A stretch of 24,809 nucleotides of DNA from SAT2750 sp964476375 (GCA_964476375.1 CAYYZW010000235.1:1-24809); one strand, 5' to 3'. Shown: positions 14,761-22,888, counted from the stretch's first letter. Notes: generated by a model from the letters alone, not told the origin. A program made the numbers and translations.

Positions 14761-15759
14761 TCAGGCCACCTCGTCATCCTCGTTGTCTACCTGGGTAAAA
14801 ATATCCGCAAGCACTTCTTCCAGTGGCGGATCTTCCACGACGACATCAATGATCCGTCGCTGGTCAAGGACAGAAGAGAGGACCCGGGCCACATCCTCCC
14901 GCAACACACGCAACGTCACCTTCGGTGGATCGGTCTCCTCCAGAGTGCCAAATCGCTCCATCCCTTCAAGAGATTCCCCGTCGGCAAGCTGCAAGGTCAC
15001 AAGCTTGTGGTCTGTTGCGCGATCAACAATCGATTCCAGTGACCCGTCAAAGTGAATTGTCCCCTTGGCAATGATGACCACACGCTGGCACAGCGCTTGG
15101 ACGTCTTTCATGTAATGGCTGGTCAACAGAATCGTGATCCCTCGCTCCTGCTGGTAATGCTTGAGAAACTGCTGGATGTTGTGCTGGGCCACCACGTCCA
15201 GGCCAATCGTGGGCTCATCCAGGAAAAGAACTTCCGGCTGGTGCAGCAGTGCCGCCGTTAATTCCATTTTCATCCGCTCTCCCAGGGAGAGTTCCCTGAC
15301 CGGCTGTTTCAGCAGGGATTTTAATCCAAGCAGGCTCGTCAGTTCATCCAGCGTCCGCTCATACTGCCCGGTTTCAATCTGGTAGATCTTCTGGTGCAGG
15401 CGGAAAGACTCTTGCGCGGGAAGATCCCACCAGAGCTGATTTTTCTGGCCCATCACGAGGGCGAATTTCCGGCGATAGCTGTTCTCCCGTTTCCAGGGAA
15501 CGTGACCGAGAACGGTAGCCGCCCCGCTTGTGGGGTGAATCACGCCGGAGAGAAGTTTTAGTGTGGTGGTCTTGCCGGCCCCGTTTGGGCCCAAAAAGGC
15601 AACGAATTCACCTCCCTCCACTTCCAGGTCCACACCCTGGACTGCCCTGACCTCCCGGTAGGTGCGGCGGAAGAGCCCCTTGACGGAGGCCAGCAAGCCT
15701 TCCTGCTTCTCGTAAACCCGGTATGCCTTGGACAACCCGGTAATCTCGATGATTGGCAT
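14761..15759 (-). CDS. ABC transporter ATP-binding protein
   Basis: A 332-residue ATPase subunit for the two ABC-2 permeases that follow. Visible motifs: Walker A GPNGAGKTT, Q-loop MGQKNQLWWDLP, signature LSLGERMKMELTAALL, Walker B VLFLDEPTIGLD, and H-loop LLTSHYMKD. A ~90-residue C-terminal extension after the nucleotide-binding domain is common in this exporter group (drug, lipid or polysaccharide carriers). The ATG at 15759 has no Shine-Dalgarno sequence; instead a TATAAT on the same strand lies only 8 bases upstream, which suggests a leaderless mRNA. It is the first gene of the operon that continues through the permeases to the EboC- and EboF-like genes, and is divergent from ispF. Confidence 0.95.
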   Translation of the reverse strand: MPIIEITGLSKAYRVYEKQEGLLASVKGLFRRTYREVRAVQGVDLEVEGGEFVAFLGPNGAGKTTTLKLLSGVIHPTSGAATVLGHVPWKRENSYRRKFALVMGQKNQLWWDLPAQESFRLHQKIYQIETGQYERTLDELTSLLGLKSLLKQPVRELSLGERMKMELTAALLHQPEVLFLDEPTIGLDVVAQHNIQQFLKHYQQERGITILLTSHYMKDVQALCQRVVIIAKGTIHFDGSLESIVDRATDHKLVTLQLADGESLEGMERFGTLEETDPPKVTLRVLREDVARVLSSVLDQRRIIDVVVEDPPLEEVLADIFTQVDNEDDEVA

Positions 15760-15767
15760 AATCGCCG

Positions 15768-15773
15768 ATTATA
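15768..15773 (-). promoter_or_regulatory. Perfect -10 box abutting the ABC ATPase start
   Basis: TATAAT on the minus strand ends 8 bases before the ATG at 15759. No good -35 is found at 16-18 bp (TACTCC at 17). Transcription would start at or a few bases before the ATG, giving an mRNA with almost no leader, consistent with the missing ribosome site. Confidence 0.4.
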
Positions 15774-15824
15774 CGGAGGTACTTTCATCTGGAGTAGGGT
15801 TCCACGGCATCAACCCGGTCCGCG

Positions 15825-15853
15825 TTGTCGCACCCGGTACCTTCCGCTATAAT
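15825..15853 (+). promoter_or_regulatory. Predicted sigma70-like promoter for ispF
   Basis: TTGTCG (15825-15830) and a perfect TATAAT (15848-15853) are 17 bp apart. Transcription would start near 15860, giving the ispF-cysS-ruvCA run a leader of about 55 or 110 nt depending on the ispF start. Confidence 0.6.
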
Positions 15854-15968
15854 TCCCCGGCCCAGCGTGAGCGTGACCTTCCATGCCTTGACGGTAACAA
15901 GCACCAGCCGGTTCATGTCTTCTGACTCCTCGTCGTCCGGTAAAGATTCGCCGTCCGCCATCCCGGGG

Positions 15969-16481
15969 ATGATGCGGATCGGGATGGGATATGACTCCCA
16001 CCGCCTGGTTCCCGGGGGCCCCCTGCAGATTGGTGGCACACAGATCCCCTTTGACAAGCACCTGGAGGGACACAGTGATGCCGACGTGCTGCTGCATGCC
16101 GTTTCTGATGCCCTGCTTGGCGCAGCTGCCCTGGGAGACATCGGCCACTGGTTTCCTGATACCGATCCGGCCAACCATAACAGGGATTCCGCAGAGTTAC
16201 TCGTTGCCTGTTACGGGAAGGTTCGTCAACAGGGGTACCAGTTGGTCAATGCCGACTGCATCGTGCATGCCCAGCAGCCAAAGATCGGCCCCCACCGCGA
16301 GGAAATTCGTGAGATAATTGCCGGCCTGCTGGAAGTCCAAACTGGCTGCATCTCGGTGAAAGCCAAAACCGGAGAGGGACTCGGGCCGGTCGGCAGGGGA
16401 GAAATGATCCAGGCCCAATGCGCCGTCCTGCTGCAGGCGGTTACGATCGGGACGGGAGAAACCGGGAACAGAACCGAGTGA
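15969..16481 (+). CDS. ispF: 2-C-methyl-D-erythritol 2,4-cyclodiphosphate synthase
   Basis: IspF cyclises CDP-methylerythritol 2-phosphate, releasing CMP, in the non-mevalonate isoprenoid pathway. The protein of about 170 residues has the metal site GYDSHRL (Asp and His), the long signature EGHSDADVLLHAVSDALLG with AAALGDIGHWFPDTDP, the NADCIVHAQQPKIGPH strand, and the VKAKTGEGLGPVGRGE ending. The start is uncertain: ATGs at 15969 and 15972 begin the conserved MRIG, with only GGGG touching them; an ATG at 15915 would add an 18-residue Ser-rich tail. No start has a good ribosome site. cysS follows after 19 nt, the common ispF-cysS pairing. A good promoter lies upstream at 15825-15853. Confidence 0.95.
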   Translation: MMRIGMGYDSHRLVPGGPLQIGGTQIPFDKHLEGHSDADVLLHAVSDALLGAAALGDIGHWFPDTDPANHNRDSAELLVACYGKVRQQGYQLVNADCIVHAQQPKIGPHREEIREIIAGLLEVQTGCISVKAKTGEGLGPVGRGEMIQAQCAVLLQAVTIGTGETGNRTE

Positions 16482-16500
16482 ACCAGGGTCTGAACGGACC

Positions 16501-18039
16501 ATGAATATGAAGATCTACAACACGCTGACCAAGCAGAAAGAAGATTTCCAGACCGTGGAACCGGGCAAGGTGGGGATCTACCTCTGTGGACCGACCGTCT
16601 ACAAGCCAAGCCATATCGGGCACATGGTCGGCCCGGTCATCTTCGACACCATCAAGCGGTACCTGGTCTACTCCGGTTTCCAGGTCACCCTTGTCGTCAA
16701 CATCACCGATGTCGACGACAAGTTAATTGCCGAGGCCGCCCGACGCGAGATTCCCATGAGCCAGGTTGCCGAGGAGATGACGGCGGATTACCTCCAGAAC
16801 CTGGCGGCATTGCACGTCGACCAGATCGACCAGCTTCCCAGGGCCACAGGGCATATCGACCAGATTATCGAATTGACCCAGCGGCTGATCGACCGGGGAT
16901 TTGCCTACGAGGTCGAGGGGGACGTATTTTTCGATGTGGAGACCGATGACAATTATGGCAAGTTAAGTAATCGCTCCAGCAAGGATCAGCAGGGAGCCGG
17001 TGGCGAGGCGGCCCAACGCAAGCGGTCGCCTGCCGATTTTGCCGTATGGAAGTCCGCCAGGCCGGACGAACCCAGCTGGGAGAGCCCCTGGGGGCCAGGC
17101 CGACCGGGCTGGCATATTGAATGCTCTGCCATGAGTCACCATTGCCTGGGAGAGACTTTCGATATCCATGGCGGGGGACTCGACCTGGTCTTCCCACACC
17201 ATGAAAACGAGATTGCCCAGAGTGAATGTTGCCATGGCAAGCCGATGGCCCGTTACTGGATGCACAATGGTCTGATGCGAGCCGCCTCGGCCGGCAAGGT
17301 AGGAGGCCGTGGGGAACAAGCCCCGGACGACGAGACGGTGACGGATACGGAATCGAAGATCAGCCGATCCCGTGGAGCCGGCGGGCTGGCGGAACTGATC
17401 AGCCGCCAGGGAGGGGAACGGATCCGTTTCTTCCTGCTGCGGACCCATTACCGGAGTACGATTGTCTTTAGCGAGGAGGGGATCGAAGAAGCAGGGGTCG
17501 CCCTGGATTCCTTCTACCGTTTCTTTGAACGCTTCCAGAGGACCACCGGGGAGGACTTCTACCAGCTGCAGACGGCAGGCTGCCGGGCAGATGGCGATTT
17601 CGACCGATCCGATGATGCGCTGCTTGCTGAAACAGGCCAGTGCCGGGACCGTTTTCTGGAATGGATGGATGACGACTTTAACACGGCCGGGGCGGTCAGC
17701 GAGCTGTTTGAACTGCTGCGTTCCTTGAACCGCTTCATCGATGAGAACCAGCTGGAAGACACCCAGTCTCGTGAGATAGCCCACGTCACATCCCTCATCA
17801 GCGCCGCCACCACGCTCCGTGAACTCGGCCATATCCTGGGACTTTTCCTTGAAAAACCGGCGTCTTCAAGGGGAGAGGACGACTGGGTCGACAAGCTGGT
17901 GCAGTTGCTGATCCGGTTACGTGCTGCCTGTCGGGAAAACGGTGATTATGCCATGGCAGACCGGATTCGAGATGAACTTGCCGACCAGGGTATCAGCCTG
18001 GAAGATCGCACGGGCGATACCGGCTGGCGATTTGATTAA
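16501..18039 (+). CDS. cysS: Cysteinyl-tRNA synthetase
   Basis: A 512-residue class I aminoacyl-tRNA synthetase that charges tRNA-Cys. Zinc and catalytic motifs are visible: YLCGPTVY (C29), HIGH (38-41), WHIECSAM (C208) and FPHHENEIAQSE (H233, H234). The KMSKS loop reads KISRS (286-290), a conservative but unusual form, and is preceded by an insertion of about 23 residues (262-284) rich in Gly, Asp and Thr between YWMHNGLM and the loop. Another small insert (about 162-176) lies before the ADFAVWK motif. The ATG at 16501 has little ribosome site; the ATG two codons later has GGA 8 nt upstream and would give the more usual MKIYNTLT start. It lies between ispF and ruvC. Confidence 0.97.
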   Translation: MNMKIYNTLTKQKEDFQTVEPGKVGIYLCGPTVYKPSHIGHMVGPVIFDTIKRYLVYSGFQVTLVVNITDVDDKLIAEAARREIPMSQVAEEMTADYLQNLAALHVDQIDQLPRATGHIDQIIELTQRLIDRGFAYEVEGDVFFDVETDDNYGKLSNRSSKDQQGAGGEAAQRKRSPADFAVWKSARPDEPSWESPWGPGRPGWHIECSAMSHHCLGETFDIHGGGLDLVFPHHENEIAQSECCHGKPMARYWMHNGLMRAASAGKVGGRGEQAPDDETVTDTESKISRSRGAGGLAELISRQGGERIRFFLLRTHYRSTIVFSEEGIEEAGVALDSFYRFFERFQRTTGEDFYQLQTAGCRADGDFDRSDDALLAETGQCRDRFLEWMDDDFNTAGAVSELFELLRSLNRFIDENQLEDTQSREIAHVTSLISAATTLRELGHILGLFLEKPASSRGEDDWVDKLVQLLIRLRAACRENGDYAMADRIRDELADQGISLEDRTGDTGWRFD

Positions 18040-18064
18040 CCCCCCGTTGCGAGGAAGCAGGCAG

Positions 18065-18592
18065 ATGGAGAACGCCAGTGGACCACAGGCGGAATCGGTG
18101 ATCCTGGGTATCGATCCGGGGCTGAACATCAGCGGGTATGGATTGATCCAGGCCGGACAGGAGAATCCTCAATTACTTGAAGCGGGCGTGGTCCGTGGTG
18201 GACGTCGAGTGCTTCTTGAACAGCGGCTGAAGAACATCCACGACGGTGTCAGCGAGGTCATTCGCCAGCACCGCCCGATGGCCATCGCTGTGGAGGAACT
18301 CTATTCCCATTATCGCATGCCACGCACCGCGATCCTGATGGGGCATGCCCGCGGGGTCATCTGCCTGGCAGCTGCTCAGCACGAGATCCCGGTCTACCAC
18401 TATGCCGCCACCCAGATCAAGAAGGTCCTGACGGGGAACGGGAGAGCGACAAAGCAGCAGATGCAGAACGCCATCTGCCGTGAATTTGGACTGCCAACAC
18501 CACCGGAGCCGGCGGATGTCGCGGACGCTTTGGCCATCGCACTCTGCCACCACTACCTTGGCCGAAACAGCCAACTCGGAAACGCCTGCTAA
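18065..18592 (+). CDS. ruvC: Crossover junction endodeoxyribonuclease RuvC
   Basis: RuvC cuts Holliday junctions symmetrically after RuvAB branch migration. The 175-residue protein has the RNase H-like fold with its acidic residues: GIDPGLNISGYG (D17), AVEELY (E77) and DVADALAIALCHH (D151, D154). The third site is Asp rather than His, which is common in the family. GAGGAAG lies 7 nt before the ATG at 18065, which is preferred over the longer open frame starting inside cysS. The gene follows cysS by 25 nt, and its TAA stop overlaps the AAGGAG ribosome site of ruvA, so ruvC and ruvA form a coupled pair. Confidence 0.96.
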   Translation: MENASGPQAESVILGIDPGLNISGYGLIQAGQENPQLLEAGVVRGGRRVLLEQRLKNIHDGVSEVIRQHRPMAIAVEELYSHYRMPRTAILMGHARGVICLAAAQHEIPVYHYAATQIKKVLTGNGRATKQQMQNAICREFGLPTPPEPADVADALAIALCHHYLGRNSQLGNAC

Positions 18593-18605
18593 GGAGTCCA
18601 CACAC

Positions 18606-19232
18606 GTGATCACGAACATCACCGGTATCCTGCTCCATGTCCAGGAAGGAACAGCCACGCTCGACGTCGGCTCCTTTCAATACACGCTCCTGATTCCGGA
18701 GTTTTCCCGCCGCAATCTCCAGGGATGTGTGGGGGAGGAAATCAGCCTGCACACGATCCAGTACCTGGAAGGCAATCCGCAGGGACGAATGATGCCCAGG
18801 ATGGTGGGATTCGAAAGCGGCATCGAACGAGAGTTTTTTGAATTATTCTGTAGCGTGGATGGTGTGGGAGCAAAAAAGGCGCTCCGGGCGATGGTCAAAC
18901 CGGTGAGCGAGGTAGCGACCCTGATCGAAGAGCAGGACATCAAGGGACTCTCGGCCCTGCCAGGCATCGGGCCGGCCACAAGTGAGAGAATTGTCGCCAA
19001 GTTACGGCGCAAGATGCCAAAATTTGCACTGCTTGTGACAACCGGCAGGGATCCAGGCGACGACAGGCCCCAGGATATCATCGAGCAGACATTCCAGTTG
19101 CTCTGCCAGCTCGGCCATGGGGCAGCGGACGCCCGCCGACAACTTGATTCGGCAATCGAGTCAGGGGTCGAGGTGAAGGACGTTGAGCAGTTGCTCCAGG
19201 TCGTGTATCAGCGAAACCGGTCGGCCCCATAA
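18606..19232 (+). CDS. ruvA: Holliday junction branch migration protein RuvA
   Basis: RuvA is the tetrameric junction-binding subunit that loads the RuvB motors. The 208-residue protein has the N-terminal OB fold (1-65, ITNITGILLHVQ), two helix-hairpin-helix motifs (CSVDGVGAKKALRAM and LSALPGIGPATSERIVAKLR), and a C-terminal RuvB-binding domain (about 155-205, IIEQTFQLLCQLGHG). The start is a GTG at 18606, fixed by AAGGAG 9 nt upstream, which overlaps the ruvC stop; the ATG of the longer frame at 18480 lies inside ruvC and would add 42 unrelated residues. ruvB follows after 94 nt with a promoter of its own. Confidence 0.95.
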   Translation: MITNITGILLHVQEGTATLDVGSFQYTLLIPEFSRRNLQGCVGEEISLHTIQYLEGNPQGRMMPRMVGFESGIEREFFELFCSVDGVGAKKALRAMVKPVSEVATLIEEQDIKGLSALPGIGPATSERIVAKLRRKMPKFALLVTTGRDPGDDRPQDIIEQTFQLLCQLGHGAADARRQLDSAIESGVEVKDVEQLLQVVYQRNRSAP

Positions 19233-19273
19233 ACCGGGATGAGCATCTGTGATAGTCGAAACTTCGCATTCTC

Positions 19274-19282
19274 TGGTATAGT
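19274..19282 (+). promoter_or_regulatory. Extended -10 promoter candidate for ruvB
   Basis: TGGTATAGT is an extended -10 element (TGn plus a 5/6 hexamer). The -35 at 18 bp (TAGTCG) is weak, as is common with extended -10 promoters. The expected start near 19289 gives a ~38-nt leader, so ruvB may be transcribed apart from ruvCA. Confidence 0.4.
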
Positions 19283-19326
19283 GGGCACCGGTCCTTTTAC
19301 CGCACGGATGTAGGGTACCCATTCGC

Positions 19327-20376
19327 ATGGCTCATGAAAAAATACTGGGCCCCCAGGCTAGGGATGAAGAAGAAGACCGCTCACTGCGCCCAGGCCGCAT
19401 GAGCGAGATGGTCGGCCAGCAGGAAGTCTACGAGCGAATCCGCATCGCCGTGGAAGCCGCCCAGAAACGTGATGAGCCGCTCGGGCATATCCTCTTTGAT
19501 GGTCCCCCAGGACTGGGAAAGACAACGTTTGCGATCTGCATTCCCCATGAACTCAATGTACCGCTGGACATTACCAGTGGAGCCAGTTTAAAAGCCCCCA
19601 AGGACCTGCTTCCCTATCTCACCAACCTGCAGGAGGGACAGATCCTGTTTATTGACGAGATCCATCGTCTCCCCGCCGCCGTGGAAGAATACCTCTACAC
19701 GGCGATGGAAGATTTTCGGGCGGATTTCGTGCTCGGGGAGGGAATCAATGCCCGAACCATCAACATGACACTCAAGCCATTTACCTTGATCGGTGCGACC
19801 ACGCGTGCCGGCATGCTCTCCAGCCCCCTGCGGGATCGATTCCAGATGCGGGAGCACCTGGATTTTTATTCGGTGGAGGAACTGACCGAGATCATTCGAC
19901 GGAACGCCGAGAAACTCGCTATTGAGATCGAGGAGGAATCCTGCCGGGAGATTGCCGAGAGGAGCCGGAGTACTCCACGGATCGCCAATAATCGACTGCG
20001 CTGTGTGAGGGATTATGCCGTCAGCCGCGCCGATGGAGTGATCTCGCTGCAAGTGGCTCGGGATGCCCTGGCAATGTGGGACATTGATACGCTGGGGCTG
20101 GACAAGCAGGACCGCCGTTACCTGGAAACCCTGCTCCGCGTCTTTGCCGGGGGACCAGCCGGGATCGAAGCCATTGCCCATACCATGAACGTTCCTTCCG
20201 ATACGCTGGTGGACGAGGTGGAGCCGTTTCTGTTGAGAACGGAGCTGGTTATACGCACCCCTCGTGGCCGGATGGCAACACGATTGGCAGCCGACCACAT
20301 CGGAATTCCGATAGAGAGTGGAGATGAGGATGATTCCCAGGCGGAACTCTTCGATGAGGAAGAGGAAACAGGTTAG
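19327..20376 (+). CDS. ruvB: Holliday junction branch migration ATPase RuvB
   Basis: RuvB is the hexameric AAA+ motor that drives branch migration on RuvA-bound junctions. In 349 residues it has Walker A GPPGLGKTTF, Walker B FIDEIHRLP, sensor 1 GATTRAGML, the arginine finger SPLRDRFQM, sensor 2 RSTPRIANNRL, and the C-terminal winged helix with IRTPRGRMATRLA. The segment after Walker A, ICIPHELNVPLDITSGASL, differs from the more usual NIIANE-type sequence, but motif spacing is normal. An acidic C-terminal tail (DEDDSQAELFDEEEE) follows. The ATG at 19327 has a weak AGGG 11 nt upstream. rpmF follows after about 100 nt with its own promoter. Confidence 0.97.
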   Translation: MAHEKILGPQARDEEEDRSLRPGRMSEMVGQQEVYERIRIAVEAAQKRDEPLGHILFDGPPGLGKTTFAICIPHELNVPLDITSGASLKAPKDLLPYLTNLQEGQILFIDEIHRLPAAVEEYLYTAMEDFRADFVLGEGINARTINMTLKPFTLIGATTRAGMLSSPLRDRFQMREHLDFYSVEELTEIIRRNAEKLAIEIEEESCREIAERSRSTPRIANNRLRCVRDYAVSRADGVISLQVARDALAMWDIDTLGLDKQDRRYLETLLRVFAGGPAGIEAIAHTMNVPSDTLVDEVEPFLLRTELVIRTPRGRMATRLAADHIGIPIESGDEDDSQAELFDEEEETG

Positions 20377-20387
20377 TTTTTCCCTCG

Positions 20388-20416
20388 TTGACAGCTTCCA
20401 AAGCTACTTCTAGGAT
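20388..20416 (+). promoter_or_regulatory. Predicted sigma70-like promoter for rpmF-fab genes
   Basis: A perfect TTGACA (20388-20393) and TAGGAT (20411-20416) are 17 bp apart. The site lies 12 nt after the ruvB stop. Transcription from about 20423 would cover rpmF and probably the fab genes downstream. Confidence 0.65.
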
Positions 20417-20479
20417 AAGGGACTTGGCGTTGCCTAGGCTGTTCGTCAGGCGATCCTGTGACGCTCCGAGGAGTTGATA

Positions 20480-20686
20480 ATGGCTGTCCCAAAGAGAAAA
20501 CACTCAAACTCGAGATCCGGTAAACGTCGATCTCACGACGGGCTTCGTGCGCCGCAACTGTCGGACTGTCAGAATCCGCTTTGCAATGCACGCATCCCCA
20601 CCCATACGATTTGTCCAGACTGTGGCTGCTATCCGGATGCGGTCAATGCACAGCGGCAGTTTGTCGACATGGACACCGACGAGTAG
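20480..20686 (+). CDS. rpmF: 50S ribosomal protein bL32
   Basis: A 68-residue basic ribosomal protein. It opens with the conserved MAVPKRKHSNSRSGKRRSHD and has a zinc-ribbon set of cysteines (C30, C35, C45, C48, with an extra C50), so it is the Cys-containing form. GAGGAG lies 6 nt before the ATG at 20480; an in-frame TTG two codons earlier is not needed. The acidic end FVDMDTDE is longer than in many relatives. It leads into fabD after about 74 nt, as rpmF precedes fatty acid genes in many bacteria; the usual plsX and fabH between them are absent. Confidence 0.95.
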   Translation: MAVPKRKHSNSRSGKRRSHDGLRAPQLSDCQNPLCNARIPTHTICPDCGCYPDAVNAQRQFVDMDTDE

Positions 20687-20760
20687 TCCGTCACTTTCTT
20701 CTTCCGGGATGATAGGGATGCTCCCTTACGCCCCTCACCAGCAGCTGACGAGGAATGACG

Positions 20761-21672
20761 TTGAGTAATACTGCTTTCCTTTTTCCTGGACAAGGATCCC
20801 AGCTTGTTGGCATGGGCAAGGAGCTGGCCCAGCAGCTTCCCGCGGTACGCGAGCTCTATGACCAGGCAGCGGACATCCTGGATTACGATCTGGCCTCGAT
20901 CTGCTTTGACGGCCCCGACGAACAACTCAATGCGACCGAACACAGCCAACCGGCCCTGTTCGTCACCAGCCTGGCAGCCCTGGAGTCGTTGAAACAATCG
21001 GATCCGGAACTGGTGGCCGGCTGCGGCGCGACGGCCGGCCTGAGCCTGGGAGAATACACCTCGCTTGTCTTTGCCGGGGTGATGACCTTTGCCGATGGCC
21101 TCCATGTGGTACGCCAGCGCGGCCTGGCCATGCAGGCGGCTGCGGACGCCGAGCCGAGTGGAATGGTGAGCATCCTTGGACTTGCGGAAGAGGAGGTCGA
21201 GTACCTTTGCACCAGCTGCCAGCAGGATGGCGAGATCATCCAGCCGGCAAATTTTCTCTGCCCGGGAAATCTCGTCGTTTCGGGGCATATTGAAGCATGC
21301 AAGCGTATTACCGGGATGGCTGCCGAAGCAGGCGCCATCCGGGCGATTCCGTTGACCGTGGCGGGAGCGTTCCACACCCCGCTGATGGAACAAGCCGTGG
21401 GAAAACTGACAGAGGCACTTGCCGATCTGGACCTGCAGCGGCCAAGGATCCCGGTCATTTCAAACGTCGACGCCCAACAACATGATGACCCGGAAGAAAT
21501 CCGCGACCTGCTTATTCAACAGGTTGTTTCGCCGGTACGCTGGGAAGCAAGCATGCGACAGTTGCTCAACGATGGCTTTGATCAATACTATGAAATCGGG
21601 CCAGGACGCACCATGCGAGGACTACTTCGTCGAATCGACAAGAAAATCAAATGCGAAAACGTGACCTGCTAG
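20761..21672 (+). CDS. fabD: Malonyl-CoA:ACP transacylase
   Basis: FabD moves malonyl groups from CoA to acyl carrier protein to supply fatty acid elongation. It has AFLFPGQGSQ at the N-terminus, the nucleophile elbow GLSLGEYT (Ser95 from this start), RQRGLAMQAA and GAFHTPLM (His205), all typical; the total is about 303 residues. The start is a judgement: the ATG at 20755 is touched by its GAGGA, while the TTG at 20761 has the same GAGGA at a normal 6 nt and gives MSNTAFLFPGQG. I prefer the TTG. The gene lies in the order rpmF-fabD-fabG-acpP-fabF, with fabG 45 nt downstream. Confidence 0.95.
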   Translation: MSNTAFLFPGQGSQLVGMGKELAQQLPAVRELYDQAADILDYDLASICFDGPDEQLNATEHSQPALFVTSLAALESLKQSDPELVAGCGATAGLSLGEYTSLVFAGVMTFADGLHVVRQRGLAMQAAADAEPSGMVSILGLAEEEVEYLCTSCQQDGEIIQPANFLCPGNLVVSGHIEACKRITGMAAEAGAIRAIPLTVAGAFHTPLMEQAVGKLTEALADLDLQRPRIPVISNVDAQQHDDPEEIRDLLIQQVVSPVRWEASMRQLLNDGFDQYYEIGPGRTMRGLLRRIDKKIKCENVTC

Positions 21673-21717
21673 AATAAAACGGACCAATCGCATCCTGCTG
21701 GACAATGGGAGTTCCCA

Positions 21718-22485
21718 ATGAACGAAACAACATCATCCTTGTCGATCGACCTTTCCGGAAAGGTTGCCCTGGTGACCGGGGCCTCCCAGGGGATCGGTCG
21801 ATCCGTGGCGGTTGAACTCGGGCGGAATGGTGTGCTTGTCGGGTGCGTGGCCCGCAATGCCGAGAAGCTTGCCGAAACCGTCCAACTCGTTAGTGATGCC
21901 GGAGGACAGGCCGAGGCATTCAGCTGTGATGTCACCGACGCAGAAAGCGTTGAAGGGGTTGTCGAGTCCGTGTGTGAAAAGTGGGAAAAGCTGGACATCC
22001 TGGTAAATAACGCCGGAATCACGCGAGATACCCTGATGCCACGCATGACCGACGAGGAATTCGATGATGTTATCGCGACAAATCTGAAGGGAGCATTCCT
22101 GTTTTCCCGATCTGCTTCCATGCGAATGATGCGGGCACGATATGGCCGGATCATCAACATGTCGAGTGTTTCGGGAATCGTCGGAAATGCCGGCCAGACC
22201 AACTACTCGGCATCCAAGGCGGGTTTGATTGGAATGACACGCAGCCTTGCCAGGGAATTGGCAAAACGAAATGTCACCGTCAATGCGGTTGCCCCAGGAT
22301 TTATCCAGAGCGATATGACCAGGGCACTTGGAGAAACCATCATCGAGGAGGTGACAAAACAGATCCCCATGCGTCGCATGGGAGATCCACTGGATATCGC
22401 TCTCATGGTACTCTTTCTGGCTAGTGACGCAGCCTCCTACATCACCGGACAGACAATGGTCGTCGATGGTGGGATGACTGCCTGA
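21718..22485 (+). CDS. fabG: 3-oxoacyl-ACP reductase
   Basis: FabG is the NADPH-dependent reductase of the first reduction step in fatty acid elongation. The 255-residue short-chain dehydrogenase has the nucleotide motif TGASQGIG (20-27), NNAG (97-100), the catalytic Ser150, Tyr163 and Lys167 (NMSSVSG and YSASKAG), and the APGFIQSDMT and ITGQTMVVDGGM endings typical of FabG. GGGAG lies 6 nt before the ATG; a short dyad (TGGG and CCCA) overlaps this ribosome site, possibly by chance. A ~10-residue Ser/Thr-rich leader precedes the fold. acpP follows after 144 nt. Confidence 0.96.
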   Translation: MNETTSSLSIDLSGKVALVTGASQGIGRSVAVELGRNGVLVGCVARNAEKLAETVQLVSDAGGQAEAFSCDVTDAESVEGVVESVCEKWEKLDILVNNAGITRDTLMPRMTDEEFDDVIATNLKGAFLFSRSASMRMMRARYGRIINMSSVSGIVGNAGQTNYSASKAGLIGMTRSLARELAKRNVTVNAVAPGFIQSDMTRALGETIIEEVTKQIPMRRMGDPLDIALMVLFLASDAASYITGQTMVVDGGMTA

Positions 22486-22629
22486 GTGGAAGTTTCCAAG
22501 GAGTGCTTGCATCATTTCCCTATCCCGTTTACCCTTGTTTTTCGATGCTTCGAACCCGGATACCACGATGAAGGAAAATCGATAGCATTACGGTGAGTCG
22601 TTTGGCCCAGCAACATGAGGAGTAGACTG

Positions 22630-22866
22630 TTGGCATCTGTTGAAGACCGTGTTTTTGATCTTGTCGCCCAAAACCTGGGTGCAGAACGTAGTGAAATCGC
22701 CCGTGAGCAAACCTTTATTGGGGATCTCAGTGCCGACTCACTGGATATCGTCGAACTGATCATGGACCTCGAAGAGGAATTCGATCTCGACATCCCGGAA
22801 GATGAAGCGGAGAAGATCGAGACCGTTGGCCAGGCTATCGAGTACATCGAATCCACTACCGCTTAA
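22630..22866 (+). CDS. acpP: Acyl carrier protein
   Basis: AcpP carries growing acyl chains on a 4'-phosphopantetheine arm. From a TTG start it has exactly 78 residues, the standard size: an acidic four-helix protein with the attachment motif ADSLDIVELI (Ser37) and FDLDIPEDEAEKIETVG. AGGAG lies 7 nt before this TTG, whereas the ATG at 22615 has no ribosome site and would add MRSRL before it, so the TTG is preferred. It lies between fabG and fabF, the classic order. The coenzyme for its arm comes from the CoA route that includes coaE in this window. Confidence 0.95.
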   Translation: MASVEDRVFDLVAQNLGAERSEIAREQTFIGDLSADSLDIVELIMDLEEEFDLDIPEDEAEKIETVGQAIEYIESTTA

Positions 22867-22888
22867 AAGACCAGAATAACTGTGCACC

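Noticed and set aside
14727..14777. Longer start for the first ABC permease at 14777
   Set aside because: It overlaps the ATPase gene and has no properly spaced ribosome site, unlike the ATG at 14726.
21706..21717. Short dyad over the fabG ribosome site
   Set aside because: Only four base pairs around a four-base loop; likely chance.
22548..22557. CTTCGAACCC, resembling a tRNA T-loop
   Set aside because: No matching T-stem, anticodon arm or acceptor stem nearby.
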